From Candidatus Rokuibacteriota bacterium (GTDB taxonomy: Bacteria > Methylomirabilota > Methylomirabilia > Rokubacteriales > CSP1-6), in assembly GCA_016866775.1 (NCBI GenBank), contig VGLJ01000001.1:124001-188000 (forward strand): a stretch of 64,000 nucleotides of DNA. Direction: 5' to 3'. This document shows positions 16,928 through 25,208 of this stretch, one piece after another. How positions within the stretch are numbered: position 1 is the first letter of the stretch; the number at the start of each line of letters is the position of its first letter. The notes under the pieces were generated by a model, which did not search any database, was not told the origin of the DNA, and saw nothing but the letters and a program-made list of their open reading frames with translations. The position numbers were made by a program, and so were the translations under genes.

Positions 16928-17692
16928 GACGAGATCCTCGTGAGCGTCGCGAACGGCATTGCGACCGTCACCATGAATCGCCCCGCGCAGCGCAACGCGA
17001 TGAACCGCGCGGTGCTCGACGGGCTCCGCGCGAGCTTCGAAGACCTCGACGACCGCACGGACGTGCGCGTGATCGTCGTGCGCGGCGCCGGGCCCGCGTT
17101 CTGCGCGGGGATGGACCTGAAGGAGATGGAGGCGCGCGGCGGTGCCGCGGATCCCGAGGCCGACGTGATCGACGTCCTCCAGCGCGTCGAGCGCTCGAAG
17201 TGGCCGACGATCGCGATGGTGCACGGCGACGCGATCGCCGGCGGGTGCGAGCTCGCGCTCCACTGCGACCTGCGCGTGATGGCCGACACCGCGCGCATCG
17301 GCATGCCGCTGGCGCGCATCGGCCTGATCGTCCCGTTCACGCTCGGCCAGAAGCTGGTCGAGATCATCGGGCCCGCGCACACCCGTCACCTGATGTTCAC
17401 TGGCCGGCCGATCGACGCGCGGCGCGCGTACGAGATCGGCATGGTCCACCAGGTGGTGCCGGCGGCCGAGGTCGAGGGCGCGACGCAGACGCTCGCGCGC
17501 ACGGTCGCGGACAACGCCCCGCTCTCGCTCGCCGGGATCAAGGCGGTGATCCAGCGCGCGCTGGAGCTCAGGACGACGATCGGGTCGGAGGACCTCGACG
17601 CCGCCGCGCGCCGCGCCCGGTCGAGCGCCGACGCGAGCGAGGGGCGCCGCGCGATGCTGGAGAAGCGGAAGCCGACCTTCCGGGGGCGTTAG
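16922..17692 (+). CDS. Enoyl-CoA hydratase/isomerase (crotonase family)
   Basis: A 256-residue crotonase fold. The oxyanion-hole segment FCAGMDLKEM and the HGDAIAGGCELALHCDLRV segment are present. The usual catalytic Glu positions around the PLARIGLIVPF loop are not clearly conserved, so hydratase versus isomerase activity is open. The ATG lies in the right arm of a perfect inverted repeat and about 9 bases after a -10-like hexamer, implying a nearly leaderless message. Its stop overlaps the end of the convergent mlaC-like remnant. Confidence 0.88.
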   Translation: MADEILVSVANGIATVTMNRPAQRNAMNRAVLDGLRASFEDLDDRTDVRVIVVRGAGPAFCAGMDLKEMEARGGAADPEADVIDVLQRVERSKWPTIAMVHGDAIAGGCELALHCDLRVMADTARIGMPLARIGLIVPFTLGQKLVEIIGPAHTRHLMFTGRPIDARRAYEIGMVHQVVPAAEVEGATQTLARTVADNAPLSLAGIKAVIQRALELRTTIGSEDLDAAARRARSSADASEGRRAMLEKRKPTFRGR

Positions 17693-18055
17693 GGGCTCGC
17701 GCCGGCGGCCGCGGTCTTCGCGTTCATCCGGTCCACCAGCGCGGGGTAAGAGCCCGTCGCCATGATCCGCTCGAACTGCGCGCGGTAATTCTCGGCCGCG
17801 CTCACGCCGTCCACGCGCACGTCGCAAACTTCCCAGCGGGCCCGCGCTTGTTCATGACGAAGTCGATCGGCAGCTCGCGCGGGTACGTGAGCGCGGTGCG
17901 CACGATCGTGTCGGATCCGCTGCGTGTCTCGCCGAGGTATGTGATCGCGTCCGGCGGGACGTGGCGCGTGGAGAGCTCCGCTGCCCCCAGTGCGACCCGA
18001 GCGAGCGTTTTGCCATCTCCGACCAGCTGCCAGCGGCCTTCGGATCGACGATCGG
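17689..18055 (-). pseudogene. mlaC/ttg2D-like toluene-tolerance protein remnant
   Basis: Three minus-strand frames carry consecutive pieces of an MlaC-type periplasmic lipid-binding protein. From about 18045 there is SWSEMAKRSLGSHWG; next DAITYLGETRSGSDTIVRTA in a second frame; then ARWEVCDVRVDGVSAAENYR through to the natural stop at 17689 in a third. Two frameshifts separate them, the second near 17840, and the stretch between the first two pieces is shorter than in the family, so an internal deletion is likely. The N-terminal half and signal peptide are gone. No other mla gene is nearby. Confidence 0.75.
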
Positions 18056-18096
18056 TGGCAGCCCGCTTGCAGACATGGATCGCGGGAGTCCCAACG

Positions 18097-19764
18097 ATGG
18101 CTCAGCCCCGTCCGCTCCCCGAGTCCGGGCGGCCGGCCCCCCGACTTGGAAATCTGCTCCGTTTCCCGCGGCGTCGATTCCGCTTGCGGGCGCCCGGCCG
18201 GCGCACGCGCACCGCGCTGCTCATCGCCGGGATCGTCCTCGCGTTGATCATCGCCGGCTCGTTCTTCGTCGACGAGCCGATGCGGCGGACGATCGAAAGC
18301 CAGATGAACGCCCGGATGAAGGGCTACACCGTTCGCATCGAGAAGCTGCGCTTCCATCCGATCGGCTTGAGCGTGACGCTCTACAACCTCTCTTTCTCCC
18401 AGGACGCCCATCCCGATCCGCCGGTGCTGAGTATCGAGAAGCTCGACGCGAGCGTCGAGTGGAAGGCGCTGATGCACCTGGCCCTCGTGGCCAACTTCCG
18501 CATCGAGCGGCCGAAGCTCTACGTGCACCTCGAGCACCTGCGGCAGGAGGCGGAGGACCCGACGCCGGTCGCGGACAAGGGCTGGCAGGACGCGTTCAAG
18601 ACGATCTACCCGCTCGAGATCAACATGGTCGTCATCGCGGACGGCGAGGCCGAATACGTCGACCCCGGGCCGTTCAAGCCGGTCACGATCACCGGCATCC
18701 AGGTGCGCGCGGAGAACATCCGCAACGTCGAGTCGAAGGCCCGCGACTACCCGTCGCCCGTCGAGGCGAAGGCGGTCGTCTTCGAGACCGGACGGCTCAC
18801 GATCGACGGCCACGCCGACTTCCTGGCCGAGCCGCACGCGGGCGTCAAGGCGAACGTCCGCCTCGCGGACGTCCCGCTCGACTACTTCAAGCCGGTGACC
18901 AACCGCTACAACCTCACGGTCGAGGGCGGCGTGCTCTCCGGCGAGGGGCTCATCGAGTACGCCCCAACGATCCGGGGCGTCGACCTGAAATCCGCCGAGG
19001 TCAGCGGGATCAAGATCGAGTACATCCACACGCCGAAGAACGTCGGGGTCGCGCAGAAGACGACGAAGGCCGCGGCGGAGAAGACCAAGGAGACGGCGGA
19101 CCGTCCCGACCTCCTCGTGCGCGCCGAGCGGGTGCGGATGACGAAGAGCGAGGTCGGCATCACGAACAAGACGGCGGACCCGCCCTTCCGGGTCTTCCTC
19201 ACCAACGTCAACCTCGAGGTCGACAATGTCTCGAACCAGCGGGCGGAAGGCGTCGGGAAGATCCACCTGACGGGCTTGTTCATGGGGAGCGGCCGGACGG
19301 ACGCGACCATGGCGTTCCGCCCGACGCCGAAGGGGCCGGACTTCGACCTCGTGCTGAAGCTCGAGCAGACCGACATGACCAAGATGAACCCGCTACTCCG
19401 GCAGTACGGGAAGTTCGACGTCGTGGAGGGCAAGTTCTCGCTGTACTCGGAACCGAACGGCAAGGGTGGCGCGGTGACGGGGTACGTGAAGCCCCTCTTC
19501 AAGGACGTCAAGGCGTACGACCCGAAGCAGGACGAGGACAAGAGCTTCGTGAGGAAGCTCTACGAGCGTCTCGTCACCGGCGTCTCGAAGCTCCTGAAGA
19601 ACCCGCCGCGCGACGAGGTCGCGACCAAGGTCGACGTCGAGGGCCGCATCGACCAGCCGAACACGAGCGCGCTGCAGGCGATCGCCAACCTCCTCCGCAA
19701 CGCGTTCATCGATGCGATCCTTCCGGGCCTCGAGCGCGAGGCCCGGCGCGCCTCGCGCGACTGA
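18097..19764 (+). CDS. AsmA/DUF748 family protein
   Basis: A 555-residue protein with a basic N-terminus, one transmembrane helix at about 38-58, and a large periplasmic beta-rich region with the DUF748 pattern (repeated paired-strand units such as LYNLSFS and FKPVTITGIQVRAENIR). AsmA-like proteins are envelope proteins implicated in outer-membrane or lipid homeostasis. A GGGAG lies before the ATG. An mlaC remnant is next door, which hints that this was once a lipid-envelope locus. The exact start position carries an uncertainty of a base or so in my reading. Confidence 0.8.
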   Translation: MAQPRPLPESGRPAPRLGNLLRFPRRRFRLRAPGRRTRTALLIAGIVLALIIAGSFFVDEPMRRTIESQMNARMKGYTVRIEKLRFHPIGLSVTLYNLSFSQDAHPDPPVLSIEKLDASVEWKALMHLALVANFRIERPKLYVHLEHLRQEAEDPTPVADKGWQDAFKTIYPLEINMVVIADGEAEYVDPGPFKPVTITGIQVRAENIRNVESKARDYPSPVEAKAVVFETGRLTIDGHADFLAEPHAGVKANVRLADVPLDYFKPVTNRYNLTVEGGVLSGEGLIEYAPTIRGVDLKSAEVSGIKIEYIHTPKNVGVAQKTTKAAAEKTKETADRPDLLVRAERVRMTKSEVGITNKTADPPFRVFLTNVNLEVDNVSNQRAEGVGKIHLTGLFMGSGRTDATMAFRPTPKGPDFDLVLKLEQTDMTKMNPLLRQYGKFDVVEGKFSLYSEPNGKGGAVTGYVKPLFKDVKAYDPKQDEDKSFVRKLYERLVTGVSKLLKNPPRDEVATKVDVEGRIDQPNTSALQAIANLLRNAFIDAILPGLEREARRASRD

Positions 19765-19791
19765 CGCGGCCGCGCGCTATACTGCGCGCCC

Positions 19792-21069
19792 ATGGCCGAT
19801 CTCCTCCTGCGCGGTGGCATCGTCCACCGCTCCCCACGGGACATCCTCGTCCGCGACGGGCGCATCGAGCGCATCGGCGCGTCGCTCGCCGCGACCGGCG
19901 CCGACGTCATCGACGTCGCCGGCAAGCTCGTCCTCCCCGGCTTCGTCGAAAGCCACATCCATCCGGACAAGGCGTTCATCGCCGATCGCACGCAGGGCCT
20001 CACCGCGGGCGGACCGACGCCGCAGATCCTGGTCGCGGAGCTGAAGAAACAGTTCACCGTCGACGACATCTACGGGCGCGCCCGAAAGGTCCTCGAGCTC
20101 GCGGTCCGGCACGGATGCACGGCGATGCGCGCGCACGTCGAGATCGACGCGTTCGTCGAGCTGCGCGGCGTGGAGGCGATGCAGCGGCTCCAGCGAGACC
20201 TCGCGGGTCTCCTGGACCTCGAGCTGATCGCGTTCGCGCAGGAAGGGATCTTCAACGACACGGTCACGCAGGATCTCCTGCGCGAAGGCGTCGGGATGGG
20301 GCTCCGCTGGCTCGGCGGCTGCCCGTACATGGACAAGGACCAGCGCGGCCACATCGACTGGTTCTTCGAGACCGCGCAGGCCCTCGGCGTGCCGCTCGAC
20401 TTCCACGCGGATTCCGCCGACGACCCCGCGCTGCTGACCTCCGAGTACATCGCCGAGCAGACGATCGAGCGCGGGATGCACGGCCGCGTGACGCTCGGGC
20501 ACCTCTGCATGCTCGACGTGCTCGAGCCGCCGCGCCGCGCGGAGGTCGTGGCCAGGCTGCGGGAGGCGCGCATCCACGTCATCAGCCTCCCCGCCACCGA
20601 GATGCACGTGAAGGCGAGGACCGACACGCGCCGGACCTGGCGCGGCGTTGCGCGCCTGGGCGAGCTGCGCGACGCCGGCCTCAACGTCGCGGTGTCGACG
20701 AACAACATCGTCAACCCGTTCACGCCGTACGGCCACCCGGATCTGCTGCGCCAGGCGCTCGTCACCGCGATGGTCGCGCACCTCGGCAACCTCGATCAGA
20801 TGGCGTGGCTGCTGGAATTCATCACGACCAACGCGGCGCGCGCGATCGGTCTCGACGGCTACGGCCTCGCCGAAGGGTGTCGCGCGGACCTGGTCGTCCT
20901 CGACGCGCGCGATCCCGCGCAGGCGATCACGGAGCAGAGCGAGAAGCTCTACGTGATCAAGGCGGGCCGCGTGGTCGCGCGCAACACCCGGTCGACCGAG
21001 CTGCGGCTCTCCTCCGGCGCCCACGCGCTCGTCGAAGACAACATTCAGGTGATGCCGGGAGGGTTCTGA
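19792..21069 (+). CDS. Amidohydrolase, cytosine deaminase-like (CodA family)
   Basis: A 425-residue metal-dependent hydrolase. The first metal motif is SHIHPDKAF, then RAHVEID, DFHADS and TLGHLCML, and finally the Asp-containing STNNIVNPF segment. The flanking N- and C-terminal strands (ADLLLRGG and DLVVLDAR) form the usual beta sandwich. CodA-type enzymes deaminate cytosine or related cyclic amidines; the natural substrate is not certain. A TATACT at 19778-19783 lies just before the ATG, so the message is likely to be nearly leaderless. Confidence 0.85.
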   Translation: MADLLLRGGIVHRSPRDILVRDGRIERIGASLAATGADVIDVAGKLVLPGFVESHIHPDKAFIADRTQGLTAGGPTPQILVAELKKQFTVDDIYGRARKVLELAVRHGCTAMRAHVEIDAFVELRGVEAMQRLQRDLAGLLDLELIAFAQEGIFNDTVTQDLLREGVGMGLRWLGGCPYMDKDQRGHIDWFFETAQALGVPLDFHADSADDPALLTSEYIAEQTIERGMHGRVTLGHLCMLDVLEPPRRAEVVARLREARIHVISLPATEMHVKARTDTRRTWRGVARLGELRDAGLNVAVSTNNIVNPFTPYGHPDLLRQALVTAMVAHLGNLDQMAWLLEFITTNAARAIGLDGYGLAEGCRADLVVLDARDPAQAITEQSEKLYVIKAGRVVARNTRSTELRLSSGAHALVEDNIQVMPGGF

Positions 21070-21077
21070 CCCCGGCG

Positions 21078-22028
21078 TCAGCGCGCGAAGTCGACGGGGG
21101 TGTTGCTCCCGCTGACGACGACACCGACGCGCTCGCCCGCCGCCGGCTGATACGCGCCGCTCAGCAGCGCCGCGAACGACGCGGCGGCGCCGGGCTCCGC
21201 CACCACGCGCAGCACGTCCCACAGCGCGGCCTGCGCCCGCCGGATCGCGTCGTCGGTCACGAGCGCCACGCGCTCCACGTGCGCCTGGGCGATCGGAAAC
21301 ATGAGCGTGCCGACGCGGCGCGGCGCGAGCGAATCGGCCGCGATGCTGCCCGTCTCGGCGTCGACGGGCCGGCCCGCGGCGAGCGCCTTGAACAACGTCG
21401 GGGCGCCTTCGGGCTCGACCGCGACGACGCGCACGTCGCCCGCGTACCACGCCGCGATTCCGCCGATCAGTCCGCCGCCGCCGACGGCGACGAGGAGGCT
21501 GTCGAGATCGGGCGCCTGGGCCATCAGCTCACGCCCGAGCGTCCCCTGCCCGAGCAGCGTCTCCTCCTGATCGAACGCGTGCACCGGCAGCGCGCCGGAT
21601 TCGCGCACCCACTCCTCGCTCGCAGCGAGCGCATCGGCGTACCGGTCACCGCCGACGACGAGGTCGGCGCCGTAGCCGCGAATGCGCGCGATCTTGGCGG
21701 GTGACGAGACGGTGGGGACGAAGATGCGCGCGCGCACGCCGAGCCGCATCGCCGCGTAGGCGACGGCGGCGCCGTGATTGCCCCCGGACGCCGCGACGAC
21801 GCCGGCAGCGGGAACCTTGCGGAGCAGCAGGTTCGCGAACGCGCCGCGGGCCTTGAACGACCCGGAATGCTGGAGCTGCTCGAGCTTAAAGACGAGCGGA
21901 GCGCGGACGCTCCGGAGCGGCCCGGACGCGAGCCCGAAGTCCGGGCCGCTCGCTTCGACCACCGGTGTCACGCGCACGTACGGCCGGATGACCGGCCAGG
22001 TGGCCTCGATCCGCGCGCGGTCGATCAC
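21078..22028 (-). CDS. Threonine/serine dehydratase-like PLP enzyme
   Basis: A 316-residue fold-type II PLP enzyme. The Schiff-base Lys lies in HSGSFKARGA, an SGGNHG loop binds the substrate carboxylate, and the glycine-rich VAVGGGGLIGG loop binds the PLP phosphate. It lacks the C-terminal ACT regulatory domain of biosynthetic threonine deaminases, so it is probably catabolic. The GTG start at 22028 overlaps the stop of the serine hydrolase gene by one base. Convergent with the CodA-like gene eight bases away. Confidence 0.88.
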   Translation of the reverse strand: MIDRARIEATWPVIRPYVRVTPVVEASGPDFGLASGPLRSVRAPLVFKLEQLQHSGSFKARGAFANLLLRKVPAAGVVAASGGNHGAAVAYAAMRLGVRARIFVPTVSSPAKIARIRGYGADLVVGGDRYADALAASEEWVRESGALPVHAFDQEETLLGQGTLGRELMAQAPDLDSLLVAVGGGGLIGGIAAWYAGDVRVVAVEPEGAPTLFKALAAGRPVDAETGSIAADSLAPRRVGTLMFPIAQAHVERVALVTDDAIRRAQAALWDVLRVVAEPGAAASFAALLSGAYQPAAGERVGVVVSGSNTPVDFAR

Positions 22029-22867
22029 TACGTGCCGAGCGTGTCCCAGGCGACGCGCGCCATCCGCCCGATGAGCTGGTTCGCGGCCGTGAAGCCCGGC
22101 GTGCCGTCGGGCAGCGCGTCCGGCACGTGCTCGGTGTAGGCCGTGAGGATGTACAACGGGTTGTCGCTCTTGAAGATGATCCCCGCGTCCATGAAGCCGC
22201 GGCTGCCCGTGCCGGTCTTGTGCGCGACCTTCGTGCCGAGCGGCAGCTGCGACGGCAGGCGCGCCTTCAGCTTCTGCCAGCTCAGGATGTCGATTCCGAG
22301 CCGGCAGAGCTTGGGGGTGACCTGGAGCTTGGTGGCGACGGCCGGATCGGTCGTGCCACGCCAGATCAGCTCGAGCAGCAGGCCCTGATCGTTCGGCGTC
22401 GTGGTCGTGACCTGCTCGAGCGTGTGATCGCGGCCGAGCCTGGGCGGGATCCCGAAGCGATGCTTGGTGCCCTTCATGCCGAGCGCGTCGCAGTAGCGCT
22501 GGATCACGTCGAGCCCGACGAGGTCCGCCACCGTGCCGGTGCACGTGTTGTCGCTGACGATGATCATCATCACCAAGGCGTCGCGGAACGTGATCCAGAA
22601 GCCGGGCGTCAGGTGCTGGAACGTGCCGGAGTCGTTGTCCTGGTACTTCTTGTCGATGGTGATTTTCTGATCGAGCGCGAGCTTGCCCGCGTGGACGGAT
22701 GCGAGCGCCGCCATCATGATCGAGATCTTCCGCGTGCTCGCCGACGGTACCGCCACGTCGCCGGCGCGGTTGGCGGTCTCGCCGCTCGCCATGTCCTTGA
22801 GGTACCAGCTCGACTGGAACGGCAGCGCGTCGCACAGCGCGTTGAGCTGCTTCGCGAGGTCTTTCAT
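22028..22867 (-). CDS. Class A beta-lactamase-like serine hydrolase
   Basis: A 279-residue penicillin-binding-like hydrolase with S44-x-x-K47, S105-D-N and K217-T-G, the three active-site motifs of class A enzymes. No Glu equivalent to residue 166 (the deacylating Glu in the omega loop) is evident in the LEQVTTTTPND region, so it may act as a slow peptidase or esterase rather than a true beta-lactamase. No signal peptide is visible from either ATG (22867 or 22879), suggesting cytoplasmic location, odd for this family. It is translationally linked to the downstream dehydratase. Confidence 0.8.
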   Translation of the reverse strand: MKDLAKQLNALCDALPFQSSWYLKDMASGETANRAGDVAVPSASTRKISIMMAALASVHAGKLALDQKITIDKKYQDNDSGTFQHLTPGFWITFRDALVMMIIVSDNTCTGTVADLVGLDVIQRYCDALGMKGTKHRFGIPPRLGRDHTLEQVTTTTPNDQGLLLELIWRGTTDPAVATKLQVTPKLCRLGIDILSWQKLKARLPSQLPLGTKVAHKTGTGSRGFMDAGIIFKSDNPLYILTAYTEHVPDALPDGTPGFTAANQLIGRMARVAWDTLGT

Positions 22868-22921
22868 GGCATCACCCATCCGCCGTTTGGTCCGTGGAGC
22901 TTGCCCATCGCGCGGATCCTA

Positions 22922-23407
22922 TCACCCGCCACGTTCGCGCTCCTCGAGGAGCGCCTCGAGCTGGGCGATGGCCTCGAAGTCCTTGGGGCGGCCCGCGGCA
23001 CGCTTCACCTCGATGAGCTTCTCCAGGCCGAGACAACGGCACTCGAGCTCGAACAGCTTCAGGACGACCGTGTGCGGGAGGAGAGCGTCGTAGCCTCCGC
23101 CGCCGGTGATCTCTCCGAGAAGGTCGATCGCGCCGAGGTCGGTCGTCAGCGTGAAGTTCAGCCCGCGGGTGATCGTGGCCGCGTCCCATCGGAACGGGAG
23201 GCCGCGCGGAGCCCCGCGAAGGTAGGCGTTGTAAGCGCCAAGGGCGGTCGCCACGCGCTCGATGTTCTCGGGTGAACGCCGATAGACGACATCGAGGTCG
23301 AGCGTGAGGAGCGAGGAGCCGTGGGCGGTCGCTGCGGCGCCCCCCACGACGATAAACTCGACGCCGGCCTCCGTGAGGGCGCGAAGAAGGCCCGCGAAGT
23401 CCGTCAC
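22922..23407 (-). CDS. Nucleotidyltransferase domain protein
   Basis: A 161-residue protein with a minimal nucleotidyltransferase core: VGGAAATAHGSSLLTLDLDVV gives the GG and Asp-x-Asp metal-binding pair. Such proteins occur as one half of toxin-antitoxin-like pairs, including MNT and AbiEii relatives. Its ATG overlaps the stop of the small gene before it as ATGA, which suits a two-gene module with the small protein as partner. The target and biological effect are unknown. Confidence 0.75.
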   Translation of the reverse strand: MTDFAGLLRALTEAGVEFIVVGGAAATAHGSSLLTLDLDVVYRRSPENIERVATALGAYNAYLRGAPRGLPFRWDAATITRGLNFTLTTDLGAIDLLGEITGGGGYDALLPHTVVLKLFELECRCLGLEKLIEVKRAAGRPKDFEAIAQLEALLEERERGG

Positions 23408-23580
23408 GGGCGCCGGCGCGCCTCGCGACCCGCGCGGCGCAGTTCTGCGGCCGCACGCTGGAGGTTCATGAGATTTCGGAAGCGCTCCTCGACAGAGCGC
23501 CGGAGATTCTCGCGGAGAAGCGAACGGTCGACGTCCTTCTTGTAGGCCTCGATGACGGGATCGCGCTCGAGTCTGGCCAT
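23404..23580 (-). CDS. Small basic protein, possible antitoxin partner
   Basis: A 58-residue, highly charged helical protein with a GAGGAG ribosome site 4 bases before its ATG. It overlaps the nucleotidyltransferase start by four bases. Size and coupling resemble an antitoxin or partner of the nucleotidyltransferase, but no known fold is recognised. The central DRSLLRENLRRSVEERF region is strongly amphipathic. Confidence 0.55.
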   Translation of the reverse strand: MARLERDPVIEAYKKDVDRSLLRENLRRSVEERFRNLMNLQRAAAELRRAGREARRRP

Positions 23581-23617
23581 CGCGCTCCTCGGAACGAGTG
23601 TAGCACCGCGAACGGCG

Positions 23618-24577
23618 TCAGCGGCGCTTCGACAGGCGCAGCGCGCCGCTGATCGGCGGGAAGTAGCCGACGCGGAGCGTGACGAGGCGGAGGAAGAACC
23701 CGCCGGCCACGGTGAGGAGCAGGCCGATGATGCCGATCGCCGCGCGATCCGAGGGCGCCGCGGCACCAGCGAACGCGAGCAGCGCCGGGAGCAGCGTGCC
23801 GGCGCCGACCACGCCGCCGTAGAAGAGCCCGCGATACGTCGTGCCGAGGCGCTCGAGACTCTCTCGCTTGCCCGGCTTCGCGCGGTCGGTCGTCAGGTGC
23901 CACGCGATCGTGAGCAGCAGCAGCATGAGGAACTTGCCGAGGAGCAGGCACTGGATCGTGTCGATCGGCGCGCGATTCAGCGTCGCCATCACCATGATCG
24001 TCGCCATGGACATCGCCAGCGACGAGAGCACGAACTGTGCGGGGATGAGCCGCGAGCGCCAGAACGTGATCGCGGCCTTGTCCGCCAGCACGAGCCCCGC
24101 GTAGACGATCACCACGGCCGCCGCGAGCAGGCTCACGACCTCGATGACCTTGCCGATGAGTGTCGTCGCCCACGGATCCCACGGCAGCGTCGCGAAGGGC
24201 CGCGCGCTCCCGATCGTCAGGCCCGGCAGGATCAACAGCGCGCCCAGCACGAGGAAGATGAAGTCGGCGATCGCGCCGCGGCTGATCCAGCTCGTGCCCG
24301 GCTTCAGCACCGCGCGCAGCATCCGGAGCGGACGCCCCAGGGACCATACGAGCACGAGACCCCCGACGCCGATCACGACGAAGCTCACGAGGTCGACGAC
24401 GGGCAGTCCGAGCCACACGCCGAGGTTCCTCTCCGCGCGGAGGAGGCGTGCGAGCAGGAAGATCCCGCCGCCGATGCCCATGAGCGTGAACCACGTCGCG
24501 TGATAGAGGTCCCACTCGTGCTGGAGCTGCGCCGGCATGAGCGCGACGACCGGCGGAGGGGTCCGAGTGACGGTCAC
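23618..24577 (-). CDS. NrfD-like membrane anchor of a molybdoenzyme
   Basis: A 319-residue NrfD/PsrC/PadD-type integral membrane protein with about eight to nine hydrophobic helices. It would anchor the Fe-S subunit in the membrane and exchange electrons with quinones. The GTG start overlaps the stop of the Fe-S gene as GTGA; an ATG 13 codons later is a possible alternative. It is the third gene of the three-gene molybdoenzyme operon. Confidence 0.85.
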   Translation of the reverse strand: MTVTRTPPPVVALMPAQLQHEWDLYHATWFTLMGIGGGIFLLARLLRAERNLGVWLGLPVVDLVSFVVIGVGGLVLVWSLGRPLRMLRAVLKPGTSWISRGAIADFIFLVLGALLILPGLTIGSARPFATLPWDPWATTLIGKVIEVVSLLAAAVVIVYAGLVLADKAAITFWRSRLIPAQFVLSSLAMSMATIMVMATLNRAPIDTIQCLLLGKFLMLLLLTIAWHLTTDRAKPGKRESLERLGTTYRGLFYGGVVGAGTLLPALLAFAGAAAPSDRAAIGIIGLLLTVAGGFFLRLVTLRVGYFPPISGALRLSKRR

Positions 24578-25206
24578 TCGGTGATGTAGAAGAGCGAGGG
24601 CTTGAGGCCGAGCTCTTCGAGGAGCACGCCCGGCTGGTGCTGGTCGCGGAGCGTCGAGACGTTGCTCTGCGGATCGTCGAGGTCGCCGAAGTGCATCGCG
24701 TTGGCGATGCAGCTCGACACGCACACCGGCGTGTACTCGGGATCGACGCCGGGCGTGGCGCCCGCGGGCGCCTTGTCGACGCGGTGCTTGCAGAAGGTGC
24801 ACTTGGTCATCACGCCGTAGCGCTCCGGCTCGTGCGCCTGCTTCTCCGACGGCGTGGCCTCGCCGAAGTACCACGTGTGGTCCTGCACCATGTGCCGCGC
24901 GCGATACGGGCACGCGATCGCGCAGTAGCCGCAGCCGATGCACATGTCGTACTGGACGAACACGATGCCGTCCTTGCGCTGCTGGCTCGCGCCCGTCGGA
25001 CACACGGGCACGCACGGCGGCTCCGCGCAGTGCTGGCAGCCCATCGGCAGGAACGTGCGCCGCACGTCCGGATACTCGCCGACCTCGACGTCGACGACGT
25101 GGCGCCAGAAGATGCCCGGCGGCAGCGCGTTCTCCTCGTGGCAGGCGACGGTGCACGTCTGGCAGCCGACGCACTTGCGGAGGTCGATCACCATGCCCCA
25201 GCGCAT
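24574..25206 (-). CDS. 4Fe-4S electron-transfer subunit of a molybdoenzyme
   Basis: A 210-residue ferredoxin-like subunit with four clusters: CVGCQTC, CQHCAEPPC, CIGCGYC and CTFCKHR plus scattered partner cysteines, as in PhsB/PsrB/DmsB and PadC proteins. It transfers electrons between the catalytic subunit and the membrane anchor. Two bases separate it from the stop of the large subunit, and it overlaps the anchor gene by four bases. Confidence 0.9.
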   Translation of the reverse strand: MRWGMVIDLRKCVGCQTCTVACHEENALPPGIFWRHVVDVEVGEYPDVRRTFLPMGCQHCAEPPCVPVCPTGASQQRKDGIVFVQYDMCIGCGYCAIACPYRARHMVQDHTWYFGEATPSEKQAHEPERYGVMTKCTFCKHRVDKAPAGATPGVDPEYTPVCVSSCIANAMHFGDLDDPQSNVSTLRDQHQPGVLLEELGLKPSLFYITE

Positions 25207-25208
25207 GG

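Noticed and set aside
17961-21704. A 1247-codon open frame on the plus strand
   Set aside because: It is an out-of-frame reading of the DUF748 and amidohydrolase genes with low-complexity Arg-rich sequence and no motif.
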